Positions 54,990 through 64,000 of a stretch of DNA of 64,000 nucleotides are shown here, piece after piece (the stretch's first letter is position 1; each line of letters starts with the position of its first letter). The translations under genes and the position numbers were made by a program. The notes under the pieces were generated by a model. It was not told the origin of the DNA. It ran no database searches and saw only the letters and a program-made list of their open reading frames with translations. Source of the DNA: Sphingomonas sp. S1-29 (GTDB lineage Bacteria > Pseudomonadota > Alphaproteobacteria > Sphingomonadales > Sphingomonadaceae). The stretch covers positions 1,361,501 through 1,425,500 of the forward strand of contig NZ_CP110678.1 of NCBI RefSeq assembly GCF_026167545.1. The letters are read 5' to 3'.

Positions 54990-55477
54990 ATGAGCAACGA
55001 ACACGACGAACCGGGCAATATGCGAATCGATGTCGATCTCGTGCGCCAGCTCGCCGCGGTCCTCGACGAGACGAAACTGACCGAAATCGAGGTCGAGGAC
55101 GGCGAACGCCGCGTCCGCGTCGCGCGCGAAGTGATGATCGCGCCGCAGATGATGCAGGCCGCGCCGATGGCGAACATGGCCCCCGCGCTGACCAACGCTG
55201 CCCCCGCGCCTGCCGAGGTCGGCGCGCCCGCGCCCAATCCCGCGGCCAACGCGGTCCGCTCGCCGATGGTCGGCACCGTCTATCTTTCGGCCGAACCCGG
55301 CAGCAAGCCGTTCGTTTCGCCGGGCCAGAAGGTCCAGGCGGGCGACACGCTGCTGATCGTCGAGGCGATGAAGGTGATGAACCCGATCCTCGCGCCGTCG
55401 GCGGGCACCGTCGGTGCCATCCTCGTCGAAAACGGCCAGCCGGTGGAGTTCGATCAGCCGCTCGTCGTGGTCGAATA

Positions 55478-55478
<1 letters not shown>
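54990..55478 (+). CDS. accB: Acetyl-CoA carboxylase biotin carboxyl carrier protein
   Basis: 162 residues. The N-terminal domain ([20 protein letters not shown]) is followed by an Ala-Pro-Met linker and the biotinyl domain with VEAMKVMN, Lys128 being the biotinylation site. It carries carboxybiotin between AccC and the carboxyltransferase in fatty acid synthesis. AACAGG is the ribosome site. The stop overlaps the accC start by one base (TAATG). Confidence 0.96.
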
Positions 55479-56832
<1,354 letters not shown>

Positions 56833-56833
<1 letters not shown>

Positions 56834-57789
56834 TGCGATGGTGGCAATGGCTGATCGCGGCGCTGCTCGCGCTGATCGCCATTGTCGCCGCCGCATTGTT
56901 CCTGTTTCGCACCCCCGATACCGATGCCGCCGCGATGCGCGCCAAATATGGCGGGGCGCCGTCGCGCTTCGTCGATCTGGGCGACGGGCTGACGCTCCAT
57001 GTCCGCGACACCGGCCCGCGCGATGCGCCCGCCCTGCTGCTGATCCACGGATCGAACGCCTCGCTCCACACCTGGGAGCCTTGGGCCGAGCGGCTCGGTC
57101 GGCGCTACCGCATCGTCCGCCTCGACCTGCCCGGCCACGGCCTGACCGGCGAGGATCCGACGCACGATTATTCGACAGCGCGCCAGGTCGAGATCGTCGA
57201 TCGGCTGGTGCGCGCGCTGGGGATCGACCGGTTCGCGATCGGCGGCAATTCGATGGGCGGCGGGGTCGCCTGGTCCTATGCGCTCGCGCATCCCGCGCGG
57301 GTGAACGCGCTGGTGCTCGTCGATTCGACCGGCCAGCCCGACCCGACCTATGCCGAGCCGCCTTTGGTGATGCGCATCGCCCGCCTGCCGGTGCTGCGCG
57401 ACCTGGCGACGATGGTGACGCCGCGCAGCTGGATCGAACAGGCGCTGCCCTCGGCCTATGGCGACCCCGCCAAGGTCGATGCGGCGGCGATCGACCTCTA
57501 TTGGGAATTGCTCCGCTATCCCGGCAATCGCCTCGCGACGATCGACCGTTTCGCCACCCCCAACACCCCCGCCACCCCCGAGACGCTCGGCCGGATCGCG
57601 GTGCCGACGCTGATCCTGTGGGGCACCGACGACCGGATGATCCCGGCATCGTCGGGCGACTGGCTGGCGAGCCACATCCCCGGCGCCGAGCTGGTGACCT
57701 ATCCGGGCATCGGCCACCTGCCGATGGAGGAAGCGCCCGACGCGACGGCGCGCGAGGTGGATCGGTTTCTATCGGGGCTTGAGAACTAA
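56833..57789 (+). CDS. Alpha/beta fold hydrolase, membrane-anchored
   Basis: 318 residues. One N-terminal membrane segment (residues 4-25, WQWLIAALLALIAIVAAALF) is followed by an alpha/beta hydrolase: LLLIHGSNASLHTWEPW, nucleophile Ser in IGGNSMGGGVAW, Asp in LWGTDDRMI, His in GIGHLPMEEAP. Substrate unknown; the fold covers esterases, haloalkane dehalogenases and C-C hydrolases. It overlaps accC by one base (TGATG), so it is expressed with it, though a role in fatty acid synthesis is not obvious. Confidence 0.9.
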
Positions 57790-57796
57790 CCCTGCC

Positions 57797-57872
57797 CCGT
57801 TCGTTTCGAGCGAAGTCGAGAAACCTGGCCCACCGCACATGGCGGTTTCTCGACTTCGCTCGAAACGAACGG
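57797..57872. repeat. REP-like inverted repeat, type B (perfect)
   Basis: Perfect 29-nt arms at 57797-57825 and 57844-57872 with an 18-nt loop, core CGTTTCGAGCGAAGTCGAGA. It lies in the 143-nt gap between the hydrolase gene and purL and could terminate the upstream message. Confidence 0.88.
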
Positions 57873-57932
57873 AAGCACGCCAACCGCATTCGTACTCTAG
57901 CCCCCCGCGCCGCCCCCGGCTAAGGGCAAGCC

Positions 57933-60149
57933 ATGACCCAGATCACGCCCGAAATCGTCGCCGAGCACGGCCTGTCGCCCGAGGAATATGACCGCGTCCT
58001 GCACGCGATGGGGCGCGAGCCGAACCTGACCGAGCTCGGCATCTTCTCGGTCATGTGGTCCGAGCATTGCAGCTACAAATCGAGTCGCATTCACTTGAAG
58101 AAGCTGCCGACGCAAGCCCCCTGGGTCATCTGCGGCCCCGGCGAGAATGCCGGCGTGATCGACATCGGCGACAACCAGGCGGCGATCTTCAAGATGGAGA
58201 GCCACAACCACCCGTCGTACATCGAACCCTATCAGGGCGCGGCGACCGGGGTCGGCGGAATCCTGCGCGACGTGTTCACGATGGGCGCACGCCCGGTCGC
58301 CAACATGAACGCGCTGCGCTTTGGCCGCCCCGATCACCCCAAGATGCGCCACCTGATCTCGGGCGTCGTCCACGGCATCGGCGGCTATGGCAATTGCGTC
58401 GGCGTGCCGACGGTCGGCGGCGAGGTGAATTTCCACCCCGCCTATGACGGCAACATCCTGGTCAACGCGATGACCGTCGGCATCGCCGATCAGGACAAGA
58501 TCTTCTATTCGGCGGCGTCGGGGATCGGCAATTCGATCGTCTATGTCGGCTCGAAGACCGGGCGCGATGGCATCCACGGCGCGACGATGGCCTCGGCCGA
58601 TTTCGGCGACGACGCCGACGCCAAGCGCCCGACGGTGCAGGTCGGCGACCCCTTCACCGAAAAGCTGCTGATCGAGGCGTGCCTCGAACTGATGGCAACC
58701 GACATGATCGTCGCGATCCAGGACATGGGCGCGGCGGGCCTCACCTCCTCCTCGGTCGAGATGGCGAGCAAGGGCGGGGTCGGCATCGAACTCGTCATGG
58801 ACGACGTGCCGCAGCGCGAAACCGGCATGACGCCGTACGAGATGATGCTCTCCGAATCGCAGGAACGGATGCTGATGGTGCTCAAGCCCGGCCGCGAGGC
58901 TGAGGCCGAGGCGATCTTCCGCAAATGGGAACTCGATTTCGCGGTGATCGGCCGCGTCACCGATACCGGGCGGATGGTGCTGAAATGGAAGGGCGAGACC
59001 GTCGCCGACATTCCGCTCGCGCCGCTCGCCGACGAAGCCCCGCTCTACGACCGTCCGCACGTCCCCACCCCGCCGCGCGATGCGCTCACCGACGTCCCCG
59101 AAAGCGACGATGTCGCGCGCGACCTGCTCGCGCTGATCGGCACCCCCGACATCGCCAGCCGCCGCTGGATCTGGGAACAATATGACCACATGGTCGGCGC
59201 CGACACCGTCCAGCGCCCCGGCGGCGATGCCGCGGTGGTGCGCGTCCACGGCACGCAAAAGGGCCTCGCGATCACCACCGACTGCACCCCGCGCTATTGC
59301 TTCGCCGACCCGGTCGAGGGCGGCAAGCAGGCGGTGGCCGAAGCCTGGCGCAACCTCACCGCAGTCGGCGCGACTCCGCTCGCGATCACCAACTGCCTCA
59401 ATTTCGCCAATCCGCAGCGGCCCGAGATCATGGGCCAGATCGTCGGCTGTCTCGAAGGCATGGCCGATGCCTGCCGCGCGCTCGACTTCCCGATCGTCAG
59501 CGGCAACGTCTCGCTCTACAACGAAAGCAAGGCGACCGGCGGCGGATCGGCGATCCTCCCCACCCCCGCGATCGGCGGGGTCGGGCTGCTCGCTGACTGG
59601 TCGAAATCGGCAACGATCGGCTTCAAGGGGTTCGGCGACGTCATCCTGGTGATCGGCGAGCGCGCCGGTCATCTCGGCCAGTCGCTGTACCTGCGCGAAC
59701 TTTATGGCCGCGAGGAAGGCCCGCCCCCCGAGGTCGACCTCAAGGCCGAACGCCGCACCGGCGACTTCGTCCGCAGCCAGATCGCCTGCGGCGCGATCAC
59801 CGCATGCCACGACGTCTCCGATGGCGGGCTGGCGGTGACGGTCGCCGAGATGGCGCTGGCATCGAACATCGGCGCGCTGATCGATTCGGTCCAGCCCTTC
59901 GGCATGGCGGAGAGCTTCTTCGGCGAAGACCAGGGCGTCTATGTCGTCACCGTCTGCGACACCTGCCTCGCCGATTTCATGCAGGCCGCCCACCGCGCCG
60001 ATGTCGCGGTCGACGGGCTCGGCCGCACGATCCGCGACAAGATCGTGTTCGAGATGGACGCCGGCGACTGGACCGTCGCGCTCGACGATCTGCGCGCGGC
60101 GCATGAAGGCTTCCTGCCCAAGCTGATGCAGGGCGAAATCGCGGCGTGA
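57933..60149 (+). CDS. purL: Phosphoribosylformylglycinamidine synthase subunit PurL
   Basis: 738 residues, the usual size of the small-type PurL that works with PurS and Pur[37 protein letters not shown] and [20 protein letters not shown] are signature blocks near the N-terminus; the second half repeats the fold ([34 protein letters not shown]). It amidates FGAR to FGAM in purine synthesis. The stop overlaps the GTG of the next gene. Confidence 0.97.
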   Translation: MTQITPEIVAEHGLSPEEYDRVLHAMGREPNLTELGIFSVMWSEHCSYKSSRIHLKKLPTQAPWVICGPGENAGVIDIGDNQAAIFKMESHNHPSYIEPYQGAATGVGGILRDVFTMGARPVANMNALRFGRPDHPKMRHLISGVVHGIGGYGNCVGVPTVGGEVNFHPAYDGNILVNAMTVGIADQDKIFYSAASGIGNSIVYVGSKTGRDGIHGATMASADFGDDADAKRPTVQVGDPFTEKLLIEACLELMATDMIVAIQDMGAAGLTSSSVEMASKGGVGIELVMDDVPQRETGMTPYEMMLSESQERMLMVLKPGREAEAEAIFRKWELDFAVIGRVTDTGRMVLKWKGETVADIPLAPLADEAPLYDRPHVPTPPRDALTDVPESDDVARDLLALIGTPDIASRRWIWEQYDHMVGADTVQRPGGDAAVVRVHGTQKGLAITTDCTPRYCFADPVEGGKQAVAEAWRNLTAVGATPLAITNCLNFANPQRPEIMGQIVGCLEGMADACRALDFPIVSGNVSLYNESKATGGGSAILPTPAIGGVGLLADWSKSATIGFKGFGDVILVIGERAGHLGQSLYLRELYGREEGPPPEVDLKAERRTGDFVRSQIACGAITACHDVSDGGLAVTVAEMALASNIGALIDSVQPFGMAESFFGEDQGVYVVTVCDTCLADFMQAAHRADVAVDGLGRTIRDKIVFEMDAGDWTVALDDLRAAHEGFLPKLMQGEIAA

Positions 60150-61399
60150 TTCTCCAAGGCTCGGGAAGGGACACCCGCTTCCCGAGCCTCGATATCGTTC
60201 GCGGGGTGGCGGTGCTCGGCATCCTGACGATGAACATCGTCGCCTTCGCCGACGTCCCCGCCGCCTATCTCAACCCGACCGCGACCGGCCCGGCGGGCAC
60301 GCTCGATACGTTGCTCTACCTCGCGCAGTTCGTGCTGTTCGACGGCAAGATGCGCGGGCTGTTCTCGGTGCTGTTCGGCGCGTCGATGCTGTTGGTGATC
60401 GAGCGTGCGCAAGCCGATGGCCGAAGCCCCGCGCAGGTGCATTTCGCGCGGATGGGCTGGCTGCTCGCCTTCGGCCTGGCGCATCTGTACCTGATCTGGT
60501 GGGGCGACATCCTCGCGCAATATGCGCTGGTGGGGATGATCGCCTATGCGTTCCGGCGTCAGGCGACGCACCAGCTGATCGTCACCGGCATCGTGCTGGT
60601 CGCGCTCCAGACGATCACGATGGCGGGGCTGCCCGTCGCGGTCGCCACGGCGCAGGCGGGGCAGCCCGACCCTGCCTCGGCGGTGCGGACGCTGGTCGAG
60701 CTCGAGCGCGCCTTCGGGCGCCCCGACCCGGCACATATCGCGCAGCAGCTCGCGGCCTATCGCGGCAGCTATGCCGATGCCGTCGCGTTTCGTTGGCGCG
60801 TCTATGCCGGCACGCCGTGGAACGCGCTGCTGCAGAACGGCTTCGAGACGCTCGCCTATATGCTGTTCGGCATGGCGGCGTTCCGCTCGGGACTGCTCAC
60901 CGGCGGCTGGGAGCGACGCCGTCTGCTACGGCTCGCCACGCTGAGCTTCGGCATATCGCTGCCGATCTATTTGCTGCTCGCCTTCTACCTCGCCGCGCGC
61001 GGCTTCGACCTCTATGCGATCGTCCTGGCGGTGCTCACCTTGCCCGTTCCGGTGCGCCCGGTGATGATCTTCGGCTGGATTCCGCTGACTTTGCTCGCCG
61101 TCCCTCCAGGAAGCGCGAGCGCCCGCCGGCTGGCGGCAACCGGGCGGATGGCGTTCAGCAACTACATCGCCACCAGCCTGGTCTGCACCGCGATCTTCTA
61201 CGGCCACGGCCTGGCGCTGTTTGGGCGGCTCGACCGCGCCCAACTGGTGCCGGTCGTCCTGTTGGTCTGGGCGCTGATCCTCGCGTGGTCGCAGCCCTGG
61301 CTGCAGCGCTTCTCGAACGGCCCGCTCGAATGGCTCTGGCGCTCGCTCGCCCGCGGCCGGATCGAGCCGCTCCGAAAAGTTGCGACAGCGACGCAATAA
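60146..61399 (+). CDS. DUF418 domain membrane protein
   Basis: 417 residues with about eight to ten membrane segments. [20 protein letters not shown] is the conserved N-terminus of DUF418 proteins, and the C-terminal [19 protein letters not shown] is the DUF418 signature. Function is unknown; relatives have been described as putative transporters. The GTG overlaps the purL stop (GTGA), so it is likely transcribed with purL. Confidence 0.9.
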   Translation: MILQGSGRDTRFPSLDIVRGVAVLGILTMNIVAFADVPAAYLNPTATGPAGTLDTLLYLAQFVLFDGKMRGLFSVLFGASMLLVIERAQADGRSPAQVHFARMGWLLAFGLAHLYLIWWGDILAQYALVGMIAYAFRRQATHQLIVTGIVLVALQTITMAGLPVAVATAQAGQPDPASAVRTLVELERAFGRPDPAHIAQQLAAYRGSYADAVAFRWRVYAGTPWNALLQNGFETLAYMLFGMAAFRSGLLTGGWERRRLLRLATLSFGISLPIYLLLAFYLAARGFDLYAIVLAVLTLPVPVRPVMIFGWIPLTLLAVPPGSASARRLAATGRMAFSNYIATSLVCTAIFYGHGLALFGRLDRAQLVPVVLLVWALILAWSQPWLQRFSNGPLEWLWRSLARGRIEPLRKVATATQ

Positions 61400-61402
61400 C
61401 GC

Positions 61403-61431
61403 TTGCGACCGTTTCGCATTAGCCGTAGCAT
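61403..61431 (+). promoter_or_regulatory. Sigma-70-type promoter upstream of bfd
   Basis: TTGCGA (61403-61408), a 17-nt spacer and TAGCAT (61426-61431), 24 nt before the bfd start codon. No clear Fur or Irr box could be recognised, although iron control would be expected. Confidence 0.5.
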
Positions 61432-61455
61432 GCACCCAACAAAGCGAGGGTGCTC

Positions 61456-61626
61456 ATGGTCGTCTGCGTCTGCAATGCCATCCGCGAACGCGAAGTACGC
61501 GCCGCTGCACGCAATGGTGCGATGAGCGCCTGCCAGGCGTATCGCACGCTCGGCTGCCAGGCAAAATGCGGCCAGTGCGTCCCGTTCGCGCGAGCCATTA
61601 TCGACGCCGAACGCGCTGCTGCGTAG
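61456..61626 (+). CDS. bfd: Bacterioferritin-associated ferredoxin-like (2Fe-2S) protein
   Basis: 56 residues. The sequence MVVCVCNAIREREVRAAA and LGCQAKCGQCVPFAR gives the BFD pattern CxC...CxxC, with cysteines 4, 6, 38 and 41 available for a 2Fe-2S cluster and an extra Cys34. Bfd reduces bacterioferritin to release stored iron. The gene is 103 nt upstream of bfr, which supports the assignment. A GCGAGG sequence serves as ribosome site. Confidence 0.92.
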   Translation: MVVCVCNAIREREVRAAARNGAMSACQAYRTLGCQAKCGQCVPFARAIIDAERAAA

Positions 61627-61728
61627 CGTTTGCAGCGGCTGAAACCCGCGGAAAACTGCCGATTTTTCCCTGTTCGTTTGGCGCCCGCCGCGCTATGTTC
61701 GTCGCCTAATCTAAAAAGGCACGCGACC

Positions 61729-62223
61729 ATGAAGGGCGACCCCCAAGTCATCGAATATCTGAACACGGCGCTCAAGAACGAGCTGACCGCGATCAACCAA
61801 TATTGGCTGCATTATCGCCTGCTCGACCATTGGGGCGTCCACAAGCTCGCCAAGTTCGAGCGCCAGGAATCGATCGAAGAGATGGAGCATGCCGATTGGC
61901 TTGCCGAACGCATCCTCTTCCTCGACGGCCTGCCGAATTTCCAGCTGCTCGGGCGCCTGCGCATCGGCGAAACCGTCGAGGAAGTGCTCAAGGGCGATCT
62001 CGCGCTCGAGGAAGAAGCGATCCCGCTGCTGCGCGACGCGATCGAGCATTGCGAGAAGGTCCGCGACTATGTCAGCCGCGACCTGTTCCGCCGCATCCTC
62101 GACAGCGAGGAAAGCCATCTCGACACGCTCGAGCGCCAGTTCGACATGATCGAGCGGATGGGGCTGCAGAACTACGTCCAGCTGAACTCGCAGGCCGAAG
62201 CCGACGCTGACAAGAAGGACTGA
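61729..62223 (+). CDS. bfr: Bacterioferritin
   Basis: 164 residues. The four-helix ferritin fold carries ferroxidase ligands Glu18 (KNELTAINQYWLH), Glu51 and His54, with the heme ligand Met52 in ESIEEMEHADWLAERI, the same numbering as the E. coli protein. It stores iron as a 24-mer with heme at dimer interfaces. The start is the ATG at 61729 with AAGG 9 nt upstream. A perfect 13-bp hairpin follows the stop. Confidence 0.96.
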   Translation: MKGDPQVIEYLNTALKNELTAINQYWLHYRLLDHWGVHKLAKFERQESIEEMEHADWLAERILFLDGLPNFQLLGRLRIGETVEEVLKGDLALEEEAIPLLRDAIEHCEKVRDYVSRDLFRRILDSEESHLDTLERQFDMIERMGLQNYVQLNSQAEADADKKD

Positions 62224-62233
62224 TCGTCGCGAT

Positions 62234-62264
62234 CCGCCATTCGCGCAGCCCGCGCGAATGGCGG
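62234..62264. terminator. Hairpin between convergent bfr and Hpt genes
   Basis: CCGCCATTCGCGC (62234-62246) pairs perfectly with 62252-62264 around a 5-nt loop. It follows the bfr stop by 10 nt. No U-tract is visible on either strand. Confidence 0.65.
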
Positions 62265-62277
62265 TCGACGCCCCCGG

Positions 62278-62694
62278 CTATACCGCGCGGCGCCCGAAGA
62301 CCGCAGGCTTGCGCGCCACCAACGGATTTGCCTCCGTTTCGAGCAGCGCCAGCGTCGCCTCGAACAACGGGCGCAGCCGCACCACATGCTCGAGCGCCTC
62401 GTCGGGCGAATCATGCGTTTCCACGCAATCGCGCGCGATCGCCTCGATCGTTTCGGCAAGCTCGGCCAGCTCATCGGCACCGAACTGCCCGGCCTCGCCT
62501 TTCAGCGTGTGCGCGGGGATCACCATCGCCGCGGCGACCCGACCACGCATCGCGGTCTCGATCAGCTCTAGCGACTTGACCCCATCCTCGCGGAAATAGC
62601 CGAGGATGCGCACGAAATTCGCGCCCAACTCGGCGCGCGCCCGCGACAGGGTCGCCATATTCACCAGCGAACCAGTATCGGCGCCAAGGATCAT
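62278..62694 (-). CDS. Hpt domain phosphotransfer protein
   Basis: 138 residues, a single Hpt helical-bundle domain with phospho-accepting His62 in IPAHTLKGEAGQFGADELAE. It would shuttle phosphate between a hybrid kinase and a response regulator. The start at 62694 was chosen because GGGAGG lies 6 nt upstream; a longer start at 62715 is in frame. No kinase or regulator gene is in the window. Confidence 0.88.
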   Translation of the reverse strand: MILGADTGSLVNMATLSRARAELGANFVRILGYFREDGVKSLELIETAMRGRVAAAMVIPAHTLKGEAGQFGADELAELAETIEAIARDCVETHDSPDEALEHVVRLRPLFEATLALLETEANPLVARKPAVFGRRAV

Positions 62695-62758
62695 GCAATA
62701 CCTCCCATCCGCCAAGGCGCGGACAACGAAGGCTTAACCCGCTGCGGTAAATGACAGG

Positions 62759-62977
62759 TTACGCCGCCTGTCGTTCAATGCAAAAAAGTTGTGATTCCAA
62801 TTGGGTAAACGCCGCCCCACACGCCGAAGCCAGTGCCGCCAGTTCGCGCTCGGCGGCGGGGTCGTCGGCACGAATCTCGACGATCGCCGCGCCCGCCCGC
62901 AACGCACGGCCCAGCCGGATCGCGGGCCAGGGGCATTTCAGCCCGCGTGCGTCGATTCGCAGCGGTCCCCCGCTCAC
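62759..62977 (-). CDS. TusA-like sulfurtransferase family protein
   Basis: 72 residues starting at the GTG at 62977, which overlaps the der stop (GTGA). LRIDARGLKCPWPAIRLGRA matches the SirA/TusA/YeeD N-terminus with the conserved Cys15 of the CPxP motif. TusA proteins relay sulfur for tRNA thiolation or other sulfur transfers. It is short and has a second cysteine near residue 68; precise role unknown. Confidence 0.85.
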   Translation of the reverse strand: MSGGPLRIDARGLKCPWPAIRLGRALRAGAAIVEIRADDPAAERELAALASACGAAFTQLESQLFCIERQAA

Positions 62978-64000
62978 TTGTCGTGGTCGAACGGGTTCGA
63001 CGAGGCGCGCAGCATCAGCCGCACCGGCACCGCGCCCATGTCGAATTCCTTGCGCATGCTGTTGACCAGATAGCGGCGATAGCTTTCGGGCAGCAGGTCG
63101 ACGCGCGTGCCGAACAGCACGAACGTCGGCGGGCGCGTCTTGTTCTGGGTGATGTAGCGCGGCTTGATCCGCTTGCCGCCGGGGGCGGGCGGCGGATTGG
63201 CCTCGATCGCCTTTTCGAACCAGCGGTTGAGCGCGCCGGTCGAGGTGCGCCGGCTCCACGCCGCGCGCGTTTCGAACGCCACGCGCAGCAGCACGTCGAG
63301 CCCCTTGCCGGTGGCGCCCGACACCGTCAGCAGCGGCACGCCCTTCACCTGCGCCAGCCCCTCGTCGAGCGCGCCCTTCACCCCGTTGAACAGGCTCGAC
63401 GCATTCTCGGCGACGTCCCATTTGTTCAGCGCGATCACCAGCGCGCGGCCTTCCTGCAGCACCTTGTCGGCGATCTTGAGGTCCTGCACCTCGAGCCCCT
63501 TGGTGGCATCGAGCAGCAGCACGACGACCTCGGCGAAATCGACCGCGCGCAGCGCGTCGGCGACCGACAGCTTCTCGAGCTTCTCCTGCACCTTGGCGCG
63601 CTTGCGCATCCCCGCGGTGTCGATCAGCCGGACGCGGCGGTCCTTGTTCTCGGCATCGGTCCACACCCAGTCGATCGCGATCGAATCGCGGGTGATGCCC
63701 GCCTCGGGCCCGGTGATTAGCCGTTCCTGGTTGAGGATGCGGTTGATCAGCGTCGATTTGCCCGCATTGGGGCGGCCGACGACCGCCAGCTTCAGGATCG
63801 CGTCGGGATCCTCGGGATCCTCTTCCTCGATCTCCTGTTCGAGCCGTTCGATATAGGGGCGAAGCGCGTCGAACAGGTCAGCGATGCCTTCGCCATGTTC
63901 GGCCGACAGCGCGATCGGGTCGTCGAAGCCGAGCGACATCGCCTCATAGATGCTGCTTTGCGCCAGTCGCCCCTCGGCCTTGTTCGCGGCCAGGATCACC
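62974..64000 (-). CDS. der: Ribosome biogenesis GTPase Der (partial, N-terminus outside window)
   Basis: 342 codons are present; the N-terminal part of the first G domain lies beyond the right edge. The window has the end of G domain 1 (VILAANKAEG, a NKxD-like motif), an acidic linker (EQEIEEEDPEDPDA), the second G domain (LAVVGRPNAGKSTLINRILN, LIDTAGMRKRAK, VIALNKWDVAE), and the C-terminal KH-like domain (NKTRPPTFVLFGTRVDLLPE). Der helps assemble the 50S ribosomal subunit. The TusA-like gene follows with a 4-nt overlap. Confidence 0.96.
   Translation of the reverse strand, partial: VILAANKAEGRLAQSSIYEAMSLGFDDPIALSAEHGEGIADLFDALRPYIERLEQEIEEEDPEDPDAILKLAVVGRPNAGKSTLINRILNQERLITGPEAGITRDSIAIDWVWTDAENKDRRVRLIDTAGMRKRAKVQEKLEKLSVADALRAVDFAEVVVLLLDATKGLEVQDLKIADKVLQEGRALVIALNKWDVAENASSLFNGVKGALDEGLAQVKGVPLLTVSGATGKGLDVLLRVAFETRAAWSRRTSTGALNRWFEKAIEANPPPAPGGKRIKPRYITQNKTRPPTFVLFGTRVDLLPESYRRYLVNSMRKEFDMGAVPVRLMLRASSNPFDHDK

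Overview
The window looks like a piece of the chromosome of a Sphingomonas-like alphaproteobacterium (Sphingomonadales). I infer this from the high GC content, the two TonB-dependent receptors of the Xanthomonas/Caulobacter type, the Caulobacter-type xylose oxidation genes, a fused ThiS-ThiG, a CsbD gene behind an EcfG-type promoter, and short intergenic palindromes of the kind common in sphingomonads. I found no rRNA, tRNA, CRISPR array, transposase or phage gene. Nothing in base composition marks an obvious foreign island.

Region 1 (1-3.7 kb) is a stress-type neighbourhood. It has two tandem exported ferritin-like proteins (the second cut by the window edge), a divergent Crp/Fnr-family regulator, and an ECF sigma factor overlapping its anti-sigma factor.

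Region 2 (3.8-43.5 kb) is one large glucuronoxylan utilisation locus. Two TonB receptors are placed to import xylan fragments. GH10 xylanase, an SGNH esterase-like hydrolase, two GH43 enzymes, a GH9 enzyme, GH3, GH2, and two different alpha-glucuronidases (GH115 and GH67) take the polymer and its oligomers apart. Two hexuronate-type MFS carriers and a sugar/proton symporter carry the products inward. Free xylose then enters a complete oxidative Weimberg route: XylB dehydrogenase, XylC lactonase, XylD dehydratase, XylX dehydratase and a 2-oxoglutarate semialdehyde dehydrogenase, ending at 2-oxoglutarate. ManD serves the glucuronate branch; the other uronate enzymes are not in the window. Most genes are coupled by 1-4 nt overlaps. 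A single LacI-family regulator sits in the middle. Nine palindromes of the form TGRTAGCGCTAYCA lie in the gaps in front of nearly every transcription unit of the locus, several on top of the expected -10 position, so the locus appears to be one regulon.

Region 3 (43.6-53 kb) follows the second receptor. It holds SapC, a JmjC-like cupin and a flavin-dependent halogenase in overlapping reading frames, then a convergent operon in which a lipoprotein acid phosphatase splits the two subunits of a 3-oxoacid CoA-transferase, followed by an AspH-type hydroxylase and a ThDP enzyme. A paralogue of the cupin is embedded among the Weimberg genes. The SapC/cupin/halogenase cassette has no established role and is the most interesting candidate for undescribed biology here.

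Region 4 (53-64 kb) is housekeeping: csbD, thiSG, aroQ-accB-accC, a hydrolase, purL, a DUF418 membrane protein, bfd-bfr, an Hpt protein, a TusA-like protein and der (cut by the window end). Several intrinsic-terminator hairpins and two families of long inverted repeats (REP-like) separate the units.
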